Part shown: positions 44,401 to 56,400 of the stretch, in pieces
Layout of the letters: each line of letters begins with the position of its first letter
Position numbering within the stretch: position 1 is the first letter of the stretch
NCBI GenBank assembly: GCA_030068075.1
Contig: JAINVK010000882.1
Location: 434,001 to 498,000, forward strand
Reading direction: 5' to 3'
DNA: 64,000 bases
Origin: Paguma larvata
Taxonomy: Eukaryota; Chordata; Mammalia; Carnivora; Viverridae
Notes under the pieces: model-generated
The model's database searches: none
What the model was told of the DNA's origin: nothing
What the model saw: only the letters and a program-made list of their open reading frames with translations
Position numbers and translations under genes: made by a program

Positions 44401-47400
44401 AGGTGCGGGGCGGCAGGCCCATCAAGTAAGGGACAGCCTTGAGTGTCTTCAAAACAAGGACCGTCGGGCACCCCGGCCTCTTGGGGTCTCCCAGGACCCC
44501 AGACCCTCACACCATGCTGCTGGCGTGGGGAGACCCGTGGCTGCCAACATCGGAGGCCCCTGCCGGATGCCCGGGGCTCGAGGGGCCCCCCACGCCTCCC
44601 AAGTCTGCACTGGGGAAGCCCCAGACCGGCTGGTGCGCTGGGGGTAGGGGTGGGGGTCGGGGCCTGAGGGGCTGTCTCTGCCGCCTCCCACCAGCCACAC
44701 TCTCACCCCGGCTGTGGCGTTCGGACAAGACCCTTCACTGGGGCCACAGCTGTGCTGCTCAGAGCCTGAAATTCAATACCTACAACCCCTTTCCCACTGG
44801 ACAAGATGACAGAATAGGAGCAGAGACAGACAGACAGACAGTACCTGTGGCATTCCGGGTACTCGAAGCTATCTGAAAAAGAAGGGCGAGCGCCTCAGGG
44901 AAGTCCCCGGGGAGCCTCGGGTGAGCCCGTCGCACCGGGAGCGGGGCTGTGCGGGGCTTGAGGGAGAGACGGGAACCCGGGGAGCCTCGGGTGAGCCCGT
45001 CGCACCGGGAGCGGGGCTGTGCGGGGCTTGAGGGAGAGACGGGAACCCGGGGAGCCTCGGGTGAGCCCGTCGCACCGGGAGCGGGGCTGTGCGGGGCTTG
45101 AGGGAGAGACGGGAACCCGGGGAGCCTCGGGTGAGCCCGTCGCACCGGGAGCGGGGCTGTGCGGGGCTTGAGGGAGAGACGGGAACCCGGGGAGCCTCGG
45201 GTGAGCCCGTCGCACCGGGAGCGGGGCTGTGCGGGGCTTGAGGGAGAGACGGGAACCCGGGGAGCCTCGGGTGAGCCCGTCGCACCGGGAGCGGGGCTGT
45301 GCGGGGTTTGAGGGAGAGACGGGAACCCGGGGAGCCTCGGGTGAGCCCGTCGCACCGGGAGCGGGGCTGTGCGGGGTTTGAGGGAGAGACGGGAACCCGG
45401 GGAGCCTCGGGTGAGCCCGTCGCACCGGGGGCGGGGCTGTGCGGGGTTTGAGGGAGAGACGGGAACCTGGCCATCCAGGCAGAAGGGTTCCAAGGCCTGG
45501 ACAGAGCATCACGGGACTGATCCGGTCATTCTGTCATTCCCTCCAGTTGTGACCGGACTCAGGGACACGACTGCTCCCAGACCCCACGGCTGGCATCCTA
45601 CCCCAGCATGGCCAATGCCCAGAGCAGCACGTGCCAAAGGGCTCAGAGGCCTCCTCGCGGGAGTGGGGCAGAGCGGCAGGAGGAGCACGTGCGGTGGAAG
45701 CAGGCAGGCCCGAGTGCCAGGTCTGGCTCCACACCCCCTGGGACCTGTAGCTAAGCCCCCCAGGTCTCCAGGCAGGCGGGCAGACACCTCCTGGAGCGAC
45801 CCCTGAGTGCGGGGCAAAGGGCCAGCAAGGCAGCTCTCAGGGGCTGGCCCAGCCTCTAGGCACCCGGAAAGGCCTCTTGTCCTGGGAAGGGCTGGTGTCA
45901 CCTCCTCCCTGGCTGGATGAGTGCTGTCCTCCCCCTACCCCTCCCCGCACTAGCTTTGCCGCCTCATGGACGGGAGGGATGGGTGGCAGGAGCCAGGCGA
46001 GCCCTCGTCCAGGGCTCACCCCTACTTCTTACCGGTAGGAGCCCAGGCACTGGGTCCCGAGGGCCAGTCTGCAGCAGGGCAGGGGGCTGGGGCCTCCTCT
46101 CCCGAACGACCGCCATGCAGCCGGCAGTGTCAATCTGGAACAGCTGAGAAACGCGTGGGGCGTGTGTGTGACGTATACATGACAAGGGCCCCGTCTCCTC
46201 CCCCCACCGAGGACAGAGACGACAGGGGTGTCTATGACGGATGTACGGCAGCTCCAGAGCACGGCACGGCCCCTTGAGGCTGTGACCCCTTTGCTCAGGC
46301 CGGGCCCGGCCGCCTCACGGCCGGCGGGCATCGGGACAGCGCTCCCACCACGCCCACCGCTGCCTGGGGGTGGGGTGGCGCTGCACCGTGGTCGCCTTTT
46401 CCACGTTGCCTTGCCTGCTACAAGTCGCAGGGCACTAAAGACCCCTTTCAAGAGCACAGAAATCAGAAAGTTGGACTTCCAGAAGCAAACCCACAACCTT
46501 CACACCTCGGCCCGAGGACGACTGCGCGAGATGAGAAGGCCCTGTGCGGGAGGCCTCTCACCTGGATAAAGAGAGCGAACAGCGGGGTGCTGGCCAGGCG
46601 GGCGTCCCGGAGCTGCGTCCTGATGCCGTCAGCTGAGGGGACAAAAGGACTCCGGCTACCAGGGCCCCTCTCCTTGAGGCCCCCCAGAACCCCACGTCCC
46701 TCTGCCGCCGCGCACTCAGCCAGAAGGAAGGGCAGGGACCAGAGAGCAGGCCGAGCCTGACTGGCCCTCCTGAGCTGAGAGTCCCGGCCCCCGGAGAACG
46801 ACCGGCATCTGAGGTCTGAGGAGACCCCCGCTAAGGCCTGAACGGCAGGTCGCTTCCCAGACCCTCCCATGTCCAACCAGCTTGGAGACAAAACCCAAGC
46901 GGCCCTCCGAGGGGGGCATGTGGGTCCCCTCCCGCGCACCATGCACCCCCACCCCCCAGAGCAGGGTCACCTGTCATTGCCCTGTCTCTCAATCTCGGAC
47001 CGCACGGGAGGCTCTCGAAGGGGCCCCAGGGCAGTACCTCGGGTGTGCGCCGTGGCAGGCGTCCGGGGAGCGCGGGGCAGGACGATGTCGCCCACCCACG
47101 GGCTCACGGCCATCAGAAGCTGGCGCTCAAGGAGCCTCGTCTGCAGGGAGTGTCCCCGCCACCGCTGCCTGTGCCGGATGCAGGGCCCGGCCCCGCCACT
47201 GTCACCGGGGCCGGCCCCCACAGACGAGCCGAGCAGGCATGGCCGCCTCAGCTTCTCCTTCTGTGAGAAGAAGAAAGGCCCCTGGGGCTCCCAGCCCTTC
47301 CCTGTACTGCGGGGGGGGGGGGGCAGGGGCCGAGGGGGCTGCGGGCCGGCCCTACCAGTGTCCGGCGCCGGCGGGCCGTGTTGGTCCTCAGCACCTGCAG

Positions 47401-50400
47401 CACGGTCCCCAGGGGCACCTTGAGCAGACGGCTCTCGCTCTGACAAGAAGACGACACGGGGCTGGACACACGGGCTCCTGGCACACGGCCTGCAGGGGCC
47501 CAGGTCCCAGAGCAGGGTGGCGGCAGGTGCTCTGGAGCGAGGCGGCCTCAGGCCTTCGGCCTGGCATCGACACGGCTTGGCTGCGCCCGGCGCCGACAGA
47601 GGGTCCCTGCTCCCCGCAGCCAGCTCCCTGAGCTGGTGGCACCAAATGCTCAGCAATCCCACGGGCAGCAGCCTCTGGACAGGGGCCCAGGGCCTGCGGT
47701 CAGAGACGCGGGAGGGAAACCACTTGGCGCGGGACCCTCAGGGGCCACAGTGGAGTCTCCAACCTCTCCCAGGACAGACTGCCCTGTTTGATCCTGACCG
47801 CAGCTGCGCACGCAGCCAGGGCCCTGACACCTCTAATACTGACCAGACAGGTGTACGTGTGACCGGGCAAGGTGGACCCTTCACGGGGGGTGGGGGGGGG
47901 GTCCTCTGGACTTACACGACCCCTCCTCCTTGCTGCCTTCCCAGGTAGAGCCCTCGGCAGCTCCTGCACAGCTTTTAAAGTAAACCAGGGGGAAACAGAG
48001 GCCGCTGGGAGCCTTGGTGAAGACGGCTGCTGCCCTGGACACAGTTCCCCCAGAGTACGCCAGGAGGGAACATTCTATTGAGCGAACACAGGGCGTCTGC
48101 TCCCAAATGCCCAGGAACCCAGCCGACACAAGCCTGGTGCCATCCAATCTGGGGTGCCCCGGGGCCTGTGGCCTACCTTGTCCGCTGGCCCCTCTGAGCC
48201 TGAGGGGGGAGTATCCACCGAGCCCGGGCAGCCGACAGCGCACGCGCTGGAGCTGCGGGCCCCGGACGAGGTGTGCGCCTGGCCCATGCCCTGTGCCGGA
48301 GCTGAGGCCGCGGGGCAAGCTGCTCTGGCGGCCTGCGGTCCATCGGAGCCCCTGGGAGGGCCGGGTGGGGCAGCACGGCGCCCCGGCCAGCCCCAGGTAC
48401 CCCCCGTGCACAGGCCCGCTGGCGCTCTGCCTGGCAGGCACCCACAGGTCCATGTCTGGCACGGCGTGCTGCGCTGAGGGCGGCACGTGGCCACCCGCCC
48501 GGGCCTCCAGGGCTTCTTCTGGCTCCGAGTCCTCACTGTCCCTGCTGCTGCTGCTGCTGCTGCTGTCCCCATCACTACTGTCTCCATCGCTGCTGTCCTC
48601 GCTGCTGGAGCTCCAGCGCACGCTGCGAGGGGGCCGCCGCCGCCGCCGCCGCCGCCCCCGACTCTGCTGCTTCTGTGGGGAAAGGGCTCCTTGGAGGCCT
48701 CGGTGACCTGGGGCTCACGGACCAGGGACAACAGGCGGGCAGGCCAGCCCTTTGGGGCGAGACCCCGAGCAGGCTTGCACACGGTGCACTACGAGTGCGG
48801 CACCCTGACGGCTCCGAGGCGACGGCGGTGGCCGACAAGGCCGGTCTCTCCGCCCGCGGCCTCCGGGAGGAAGGCACGCCAGGGCCTCCTCCAGCGAGAC
48901 GCCCCTCCTCTCCCCAGCAGCACGCCGCCCTCCCTGCGCCCCGCGGCGACGCTGGCCCCATGTCGCATTTGCTTTCGGTAAACCCTCACCCTGAGCATGA
49001 TTTTCCACTTGCTCAGACACTGCGAGCCCGTCCGATGGGGCAGCTCCGAAGCTATCTTCGCCCAGTGACCTGCGGGACAGAGCAACACAGGCGCCGCTTC
49101 GCACGGTGCCAGACCCGCGTCCACCGGCCTCGGAGACAGCGCGGCTCCCACAGAAGACCTGCACCGTGTTCCATCAGAACGGGGTCCCCCGGGCAGCTGC
49201 ACACTGCTCCCCACATCTGAGCAGCTCACTGGCAAGCAGGACAAGCGGGACTTCTGGTTCTCAAAAGACAATCAGCCCTTTAGCAGATTCTATAGAGCAC
49301 ACAACCCAGAGAGAAAAATCCACCCACGCCTGTGTGAACACAGCCCTTGCGTGCCTGCCGCGTCCCGACTTCTACACCCAACGTTTAAAACCATCTCCTT
49401 TCCTCCCGACAGTGCTGGCAGGGAGACACCGGTGCCCTTTAACGGACAGCGTGACCCCGCGAGACAGATGTCAGGACTCCGCATATGCTGCGCTCGGCAA
49501 CACCACACCTAGGACTTTTCCTGAGGACGTGCTGCGAACGGGAGCGAGGACTTGGCCGCTGAGCCCTCAGCCCGTCCCGGCCGTGGCAGAAGGCGGGAGA
49601 CCGCCGTCTGCCAACAGATGGCGGGCTGGATGACTGGCGTGCCGTCACTCGGGGAGATACGAGAAGACGGGGTTGTCGAAAGCCACGGTCAAACACAGGA
49701 CGCGAAAAGGCGGAAAACCACTCGCAGCAGACGGCAGAACAGAACCGAAGAGCCAACGCGATCACGTCGCGTCGAAGGACGCAACTTCCAACAGCTGCTC
49801 CGGAAGCAGGCCCGGAGGACGGGGCAGGCGCACGCGGCCGCGGCACGGGCCTCCTCCCCTCGCGCGCCTACACTCGACTCTCTAGGCCGACCCTGCATCG
49901 GTCTGCGAGAAGGAAAAGCCGCCGCCGCCTGCTGAGGACGGGGTGGGGGGGGGGAGCGCGGCAGAGACCGAGGGCCACGGGCCAAGGACTCACCAACGCC
50001 GTACTTCCCTATCAGTTCCGCCAGCTTCTCCTCCTCCTTTGCGCTCCACCGCCCCTTCTTCAAGCCGAAGTGCAGCCTTCTGAGGTACCTGAAAGCAGCG
50101 GGGACACGGGCAGCGTCAGGCACCAAAACGGCCCCCGCGGCCGTCCCGGTGCCGAGACACGGCACCAGAAGCATGGGTGACAAATGAAAACCATAAACTG
50201 GACTTCGTCAAAAGTAAAAACCTTCAACGTGCCTCCCGGGACACCATCGAGAAAGCGAGAACGCAGCCCACACACTGGCAGCGAGAACTCGCAAGCAGCG
50301 TGTCTGCTGAGGGACCCCCGGCCGGAGCGCTAACAAGCCGACACCGCAAACACGGCTCCGGTCCTCGAAGGGGCACACGAGGGGCGCCCGGGCGGCTCAG

Positions 50401-53400
50401 CCGGTTGACTGTCCACCCGGCTCGGGTTGCGATCTCGTGGTTCGTGGGTTCAAGCCCCGCACCCCCACCCCCCGCTCCCCGCACTTCTCGCTCTCAAAAC
50501 AAACAAGCTGAACGACGCGAACGGACATTCCTCCAGACGAGATCTGCAAACGGCCGGTTAATGCGCAGACAAGTGCCCCACGTCAGGAGCCGCCCGGGGA
50601 AATGCGAGGGGAAGCCACACCGCGACGCCACGGCACACCCACTGAGACGCCTGCCCCGGAGAGGAGCAGGGGCTGGCGAGGGCATGCAGACGCCACAGCC
50701 CCACGGCTCCGGCGCAGTGGAAAAGCAGCGACCACGTGACGTAAAGATCCTACTCCCCGCGCACACCCAAGAGCAGCAAAGGTCTGTCCGCACGCGCACT
50801 CATGCGCCAATGTTCACGTTTCCGGGGCTCATCCACACTGCCGCGTCACGACGGTGGTCGTTTATTTCATGAAGCGTTCTCCAGCCCCAACGTGGGGCTC
50901 GAACTCATGACCCGAAGACGGAGAGTCCACACTGCCACCGATCCAGCCAGCCGGGCGCCCCTGGATCTTGATTTTAAGGCTGAACGTTGTGCCGTCCATC
51001 TAATTTCAGAACCACGTCTGTGGTCTCCCTGTTCTTCCCCTGACAGACACCAGCTGTCTCTGCCCCGTGGCCAGTGACTGGCACGGCTGTGGACACGAGT
51101 GTGCACGTGCCCATCTGGGGCCCTGCTCTCAGGAGAACGCATGCGCTCGCTCCACTTCCCAAGGACCCTCCACCGTCTTCTGCGGCGCCCGCACCGCGCT
51201 GTGCTCTGGGGGCGCACGAGGGCCGCGCTCTCCCCACGCCCTCGTCCGCACCGCCTCTCTTCCAGAACTGTTCTAAGACACCGTCCCGAGGTGAGTGCTC
51301 TCTCGCTGCTGCCGTGACCTGTGTTTCAGTGACAACCACTGAATGAGGACACCAAGCACCCTTCATTTGCTCTCTGGAGAAGCGTCTACTCGAGGTCCCG
51401 TCCTCGTCCATTTGGTCGTTGCTGGGAAACAGAGCTTCTTGGTGGGGTGGTCAAATGCGCTAACGTGGCTGGGGTGGTGGGCCGCACCGCTCGAATGACG
51501 CACTAGATCCCGCGGGACCGTGCCCTTTAAGCGAACACGCCGTATGGGGCACGGGTTAGGTTCTAACGAAACCAAAAACACCCACGCTGAGACGAGGTGG
51601 CTGACGCTGGCCGTCAGAGGAACTCGGACAGCAGGCTCGGGGGCCTTGCCAACCAGGGGCCACCCCACATTTGAAAAAAACCAACAGCCATCCTGCTTCC
51701 CGACCGGTCACCACCCCCCCCCCACTCCCACCCCCGCCAGCACGCCACCCTGGGCTGCAGGCTTCTCGCCCACCCGCCGGCCTACCCAGCAGCGCCCCAG
51801 CGAGGCCTCCCTCACCCGGCGGGGTCCAACTCACCGATCTCGGCACTGGGCATCGCTCCTACCTGGCACCTCTTCCCGGATTTTAAACCAATCCTGCTCC
51901 CCGTACTTGGCAACCGCTCGAAGCAACTTCTGCAGGAAAGGACGGCACACTATGACGGGTCCGCAGGCAGCCAGGATCGCCGCACCCTCCGTTCAGTCCC
52001 CTTAAGAAGGGACATCAGAGGACGGCTCTCCTCGCCCCGCCTTGGCAGACTCACCGCGTCTTCCTCTGGGGCCCAGAGCCCCTTCTTCAGGCTGGGGTCC
52101 AGGCTCTTGGTCCACCGGTAGATGAGCTGCATGGAGTCCCTCCCCTCCATGTAGTAGACAACTGGGGACACAGGGGCCGTGTGGGCTCCGCGCTTCCCTC
52201 CCCCCCTTGCGGGGGCGGGGGCAGGGGCGGGACTGGGCGGGGCGGACCGGGGGCGGGGCGGGGCGGGGCGGGGCGCGCACGCGGACTCACTCCTCCGGTA
52301 GGGGATGTGGCTGCCGACGCGCATCTCCTGCACGAGCTGCGTGAGCAGGCGGTCCTCCTCCGGCGTCCACTCCCTGCGCTTCAGCGCCTTGTTGTGCTGC
52401 TGGTACTTCTGCAGGCACTGGAAGGCGCTGCGGTTGGTCTTCCGGCGCCGACGCAAAGCAAAGTGGGTGTCAGCCGGCGAGCATCCCCGCGGAGGGCCGG
52501 CGGGGCACAGGTCACGAGTGCCTACTGGCTCGCGCTAGACCCCCAGAGGGACAGCAGAGGGCGGCCCCGGGACGAGAGACGACCGCGATGCGCTAGACTG
52601 GGCGTTTACAGCCAGAGACCGAGTTCGGGAAAATCCGAGACACTTCAGTTACGGACACCAGGGCCGCCCTGGAGTGCTCACGGGAAGGCCGGCGGTGGCG
52701 GGCGTGGGAGGAGCCACCCCTCGGAGCACGCACCTCTGTGAGCCGCGGGCCCTCACTGGTCTCCGCCCAGACCACGGGACACCTGAGACCTGGATACGGG
52801 CCAGGGCGTGGGGACAGGTGTGGTGTGGCGCCCACATCTCTGGAGGCGCCGTCCCAGGGGAGCTCCGGGGTGACCGGACCCCGCTTCCACACAGGCTGCA
52901 GCTCAGCAACTACACGGCCAGTCAGCACCTCGGACTACACGGCCGGTCCACACCGCAGACTACACGGCCGGTCCACACCGCAGACGTTTCTGCTCAGATC
53001 TGTCCCCTCACTCGTTTCCTTGTGGGAAAGGAGCTTCCCAAGAGCTAACTACTGTTCTCTGAACACTCTTTTTTTCTAAAAAAACTCCTGAGGGGCGCCT
53101 GGGTGGCTCAGTCAGTTAAGCGCCCGACTTCCGCTCAGGCCATGATCTCAGTTTGTGGGTTCGAGCCCTGCGTCCGGCTCTGTGCTGACAGCTCGAAGCT
53201 TGGAGCCTGCTTCCGATTCTGCGTCTCCCTCTCTCTCTCTGCCCCTCCCCACTCACGCTCTGTCTTTCTCTCTCAAAAATAAATAGACATAAAAAAAAAA
53301 CCGACTCCGGAGTCACAGAGAACAGGATACACACGGAGGGACGTGCCGTCTGCTTAGCTACGGGCGCGGGTGTGGCCACGCCTTTTTAGACACACACCAC

Positions 53401-56400
53401 ACGCGCCCGCCTCGAAGGACCGGAGCAGCTGCACTCATCAGAACTGAGGAGCCCTGCTCGGCAGAAGACAACGTCAGGAGAGAGACCAGCAGCCACGGAC
53501 GGGAGGGACACTCACAGAGCGCATCTGACAAAGGGCTGTCGCTCCGAACAAGCAGAACAAGTCCTTAAAAGTCTACGAGAAAACAATCTGATTTAAAAAT
53601 AGACCAAAAATTGGGGCGCCTGGGGGCTCGGTCAGTTGAGCGTCCGACTCTCGGTTTTGGCTCAGGCCGTGACCTGACAGTTCCGTGAGACTGAGCTCGG
53701 AGTCGGGCTCTGCGCTGGCAGTGCGGAGCCCGCTGGGGACCCTCTCCCTCCCTGCCCCTCCCCCGTGCACGCGCGCTCTCTTGTGCACGTGCTCTTTCTC
53801 TCAAAATAAATACTTAAAAAAAAAACTTCAGGGGCGCCTGGGGGGCTCAGTCGGTTAAGCGGCCGACTTCGGCTCAGGTCACGATCTCACAGTCTGTGAG
53901 TTCGAGCCCCACATCAGGCTCTGTGCTGATGGTTCATCAGAGCCTGGAGCCTGCTTCGGATTCTGTGTCTCCCTCTCTCTCTGCACCCGTCCTGCTTGCA
54001 CTCTGTGCCTCTCCCAAAAATAAATAAATGTTGAAAAAAAATTAAAAAAAAAAACAAAAAAAAAAAAACTTCAACAGACCCTTCACCAAGGACGGCGCAC
54101 GAATGAGCAATGAAACACCACGCGTTCGTCGTCAGGGAAACGCAAGAGCAAAGCAGCCACCGCCACACGCCTACGAGAATGGCCGGAGTCTGGAGCCCTG
54201 ACAACACCACGTGGCTGGCGAGGACGTGGGCGGTGGGACTCCCGTTCCTGGCGAGGGCCACGAGACACGTGGCAGCCAATCCACAGAACAGTTTGGTGGC
54301 TTCCTACAGAACTAAACATCCTCTTGGCGTACGACCGCTCCTTGGCGTTGACCCACACGAGCTGAAAACTCACGTCCACCCACACTGCTGCGCACAGACG
54401 TTACCAGCAGCTTTACTCACGATTGTAGGGCTCTGGAGGCGACCAGGACGCCCTCCAGCAGGTGGGTGGGCAAAGCGTGGTCCACCCGGACAACGGGACG
54501 TTAGTGCCAAGAAGCGCGTGGTCAAGCCGAGAGAAGACACGGAGAACCCTTAAACGCGCGTTCCTGAGCGGAGGAGGCCGTGTGAACAGGCCACACGCAG
54601 CAGGACCCCAGCGCTGTGACACGGCCGTGCAGGCAGGGGAACCACGCTGGGTGAGGCTGTCACACGTGGACGCACGTCACCGCGCATCTATTCCCAGCCC
54701 CCAGAGCGCCGCCGCCAGGAGGGCCCGAGTGCCCAGGGGGGCTCTGGGTGATGGCGGCGTGTGAGTGCAGGTCCGCCCTTCGTGACGCAAAAGCGCCGTT
54801 CTGGGAAGGGATGTGGACGGTGGGGGACGAAGGCCATAAGGGGAGTCTCTGCACCTTCCCCTCGGTTTCCTTGGGAACCAAAACCTCTCCAAAAACACCA
54901 AACTCGTAAAAGAATCTCAAAACACTAAGGAAGTGAAAATGAAAAATGACTTTAAAAACCCGGCTCCCGGGCACATTAAGCCAAGCGCACGCGCACCAGC
55001 CTACTCAGCGGCTCAGTGGCAGCCAAGCCACCGGACACGCGGGAGGAAGCGCCTTTCCGACACCGTCGCTCCAGCAGGGCGCTGGAGCTGGAGCCCACGC
55101 TGACCGCTCCTGGGTCTGTGTTGAGCCCTAGAGCTGCTCCCCTCGCGGCCCGTCCCCTTCAGTAAGTTTGCTGCACCCACGTGCTGAGCTACGAAAACCA
55201 CAAGTTACAACGCGGGGGTTTACGGATCACGTTCTCAGGTCACGAACCAGTAAAATTCAAGCCAGAGAACGACACGGAACATCCCAAGAAACCAAACCAC
55301 GGGGAGATCGACAAAGCACGTTCTCACGGAAACTAAGATCCAAAGACATGATGAAAACACCGAAATCAAACCCGTCCCAGAAACCTGCAGAGAGAAGCGC
55401 TCACAGCAAGCTGTTCTCAGAACAGCAGACCTTAAACGCCTTCGCGAGCAAAGACGGCCTGAGCGAAGCCCCGAGTCTTCGCCGTGGAAACGAGAAAACC
55501 GACGCGAGAGCCCGGAAGAAACCGAGAGGAGCGTCCCCCTCAAACCCCGTCAGACCAGACCCCCGGGCTTGACGGGAGCAAGGAAGGAGGGTCTGGAAGG
55601 AAGCCAGAGACAGGCCTGGGGGGGAGGGGGAGGGGCGAGTGAGCACGCAGAGACAGCATGGGGTCCGAGGAGCTGGAAGCTTCTGGAGGCTCTGCCCTGG
55701 GAGGGGTGGAGGGGCTGTCCCCCCCCAGAGCCACACCTTCAAAAGCGGCAGGAAGAAGAACTCCTCGCTTCCAGGGTGAGCGGTGACAGGCGGCCCTCGG
55801 GGACCCCGAACCCGCCCGGCCTCTCAGCCGCAGCCCCGTCCCCCGAAGCCTCGGAGCCCCCCCGGGCCTCACCCCCAGCTCCTCGGCGATCTGCTGCCAC
55901 TGCAGGTGGCCGTGCTCGGCCGCGATGGCCTGCAGCCGCTCCACCTCCTGCCCGCTCCACTCCTGCTTGTTGATGCTGGGGTGCTCGCAGTTCTGCCAGA
56001 ACTTCCGGATCTCCTCCGCGCTGCGGCCGCCCTCGAACTGCGCCGACAGAGAGACCGACCTGCGTCATCCTGGCGGCCGGCCGGGACGGTTTGGCACCCG
56101 GGACAAGTGGGGTCCCCGTCCAGGTCGCCAGGACCCGCACAACCAGAAGCGGGGGCTGGATCCAGGCGCAAAGCCTGAACCTTCACAGCCGCGCCCCCCC
56201 CCCCCCCCCCACAAGTCTCGGAAGAGGCGGCTCGCCCCAGCAGGGCAAGCCCGCGCCACGCTGCTGGACACGGGCCTGACCAGAGGCTTCGCGGCGGGTC
56301 TAGTGGCCACAGGGAGGCCCAAGCGCGGAGCTGCCCCACAGCCCCGGCTGCCGGGCCGGCCGGAGCCGCCGTGGCCTCGGCGCCGGCCCACTCACGCCCA

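Larger units (their letters stand above)
53410..54660 (+). mobile_element. L1 3' portion, interrupted by two SINEs
   Basis: 53410-53612 matches ORF2 order (ACGTCAGGAGAGAGACCAGC, ATCTGACAAAGGGCTGTCGC, AAAAATAGACCAAAA). After the SINEs, 54070-54660 continues: CAACAGACCCTTCACCAAGG, CGTCAGGGAAACGCAAGAGC, GCAGCTTTACTCACGATTGT and GCAGGTGGGTGGGCAAAGCG. The order equals that of an intact L1, so the SINEs came later. Confidence 0.75.
52439..55872 (-). other. SNAPC4: SNAPC4 intron 10
   Basis: A 3.4-kb intron, largely repeats: a 25-bp triplicate (52909-52983), a SINE (53092-53300), an L1 piece split by two SINEs (about 53410-54660), and a purine-rich stretch (about 55230-55560) that may be further L1. 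Confidence 0.65.

Noticed and set aside
44911..45470. CRISPR-like array
   Set aside because: The units are contiguous 70-base copies with no unique spacers, in a vertebrate intron; it is a minisatellite.
44780..45512. Three overlapping - strand ORFs of 200-237 codons with repeated Pro/Arg/Leu peptides
   Set aside because: They are produced by the 70-bp repeat, which has no stop in any - strand frame. 70 is not a multiple of three, so each frame shows the same peptide pattern in rotation. The array lies in an intron between phase-matched SNAPC4 exons.
53092..53165. tRNA gene
   Set aside because: The A/B-box-like sequences belong to the tRNA-derived head of the SINE, which continues into a CT tract and A tail; a functional cloverleaf is not preserved.
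55168..55572. 134-codon + strand ORF rich in Lys, Arg and Ser
   Set aside because: Purine-rich, in the repeat-filled SNAPC4 intron 10 and antisense to the gene. It is probably decayed L1, although I could not align it firmly.
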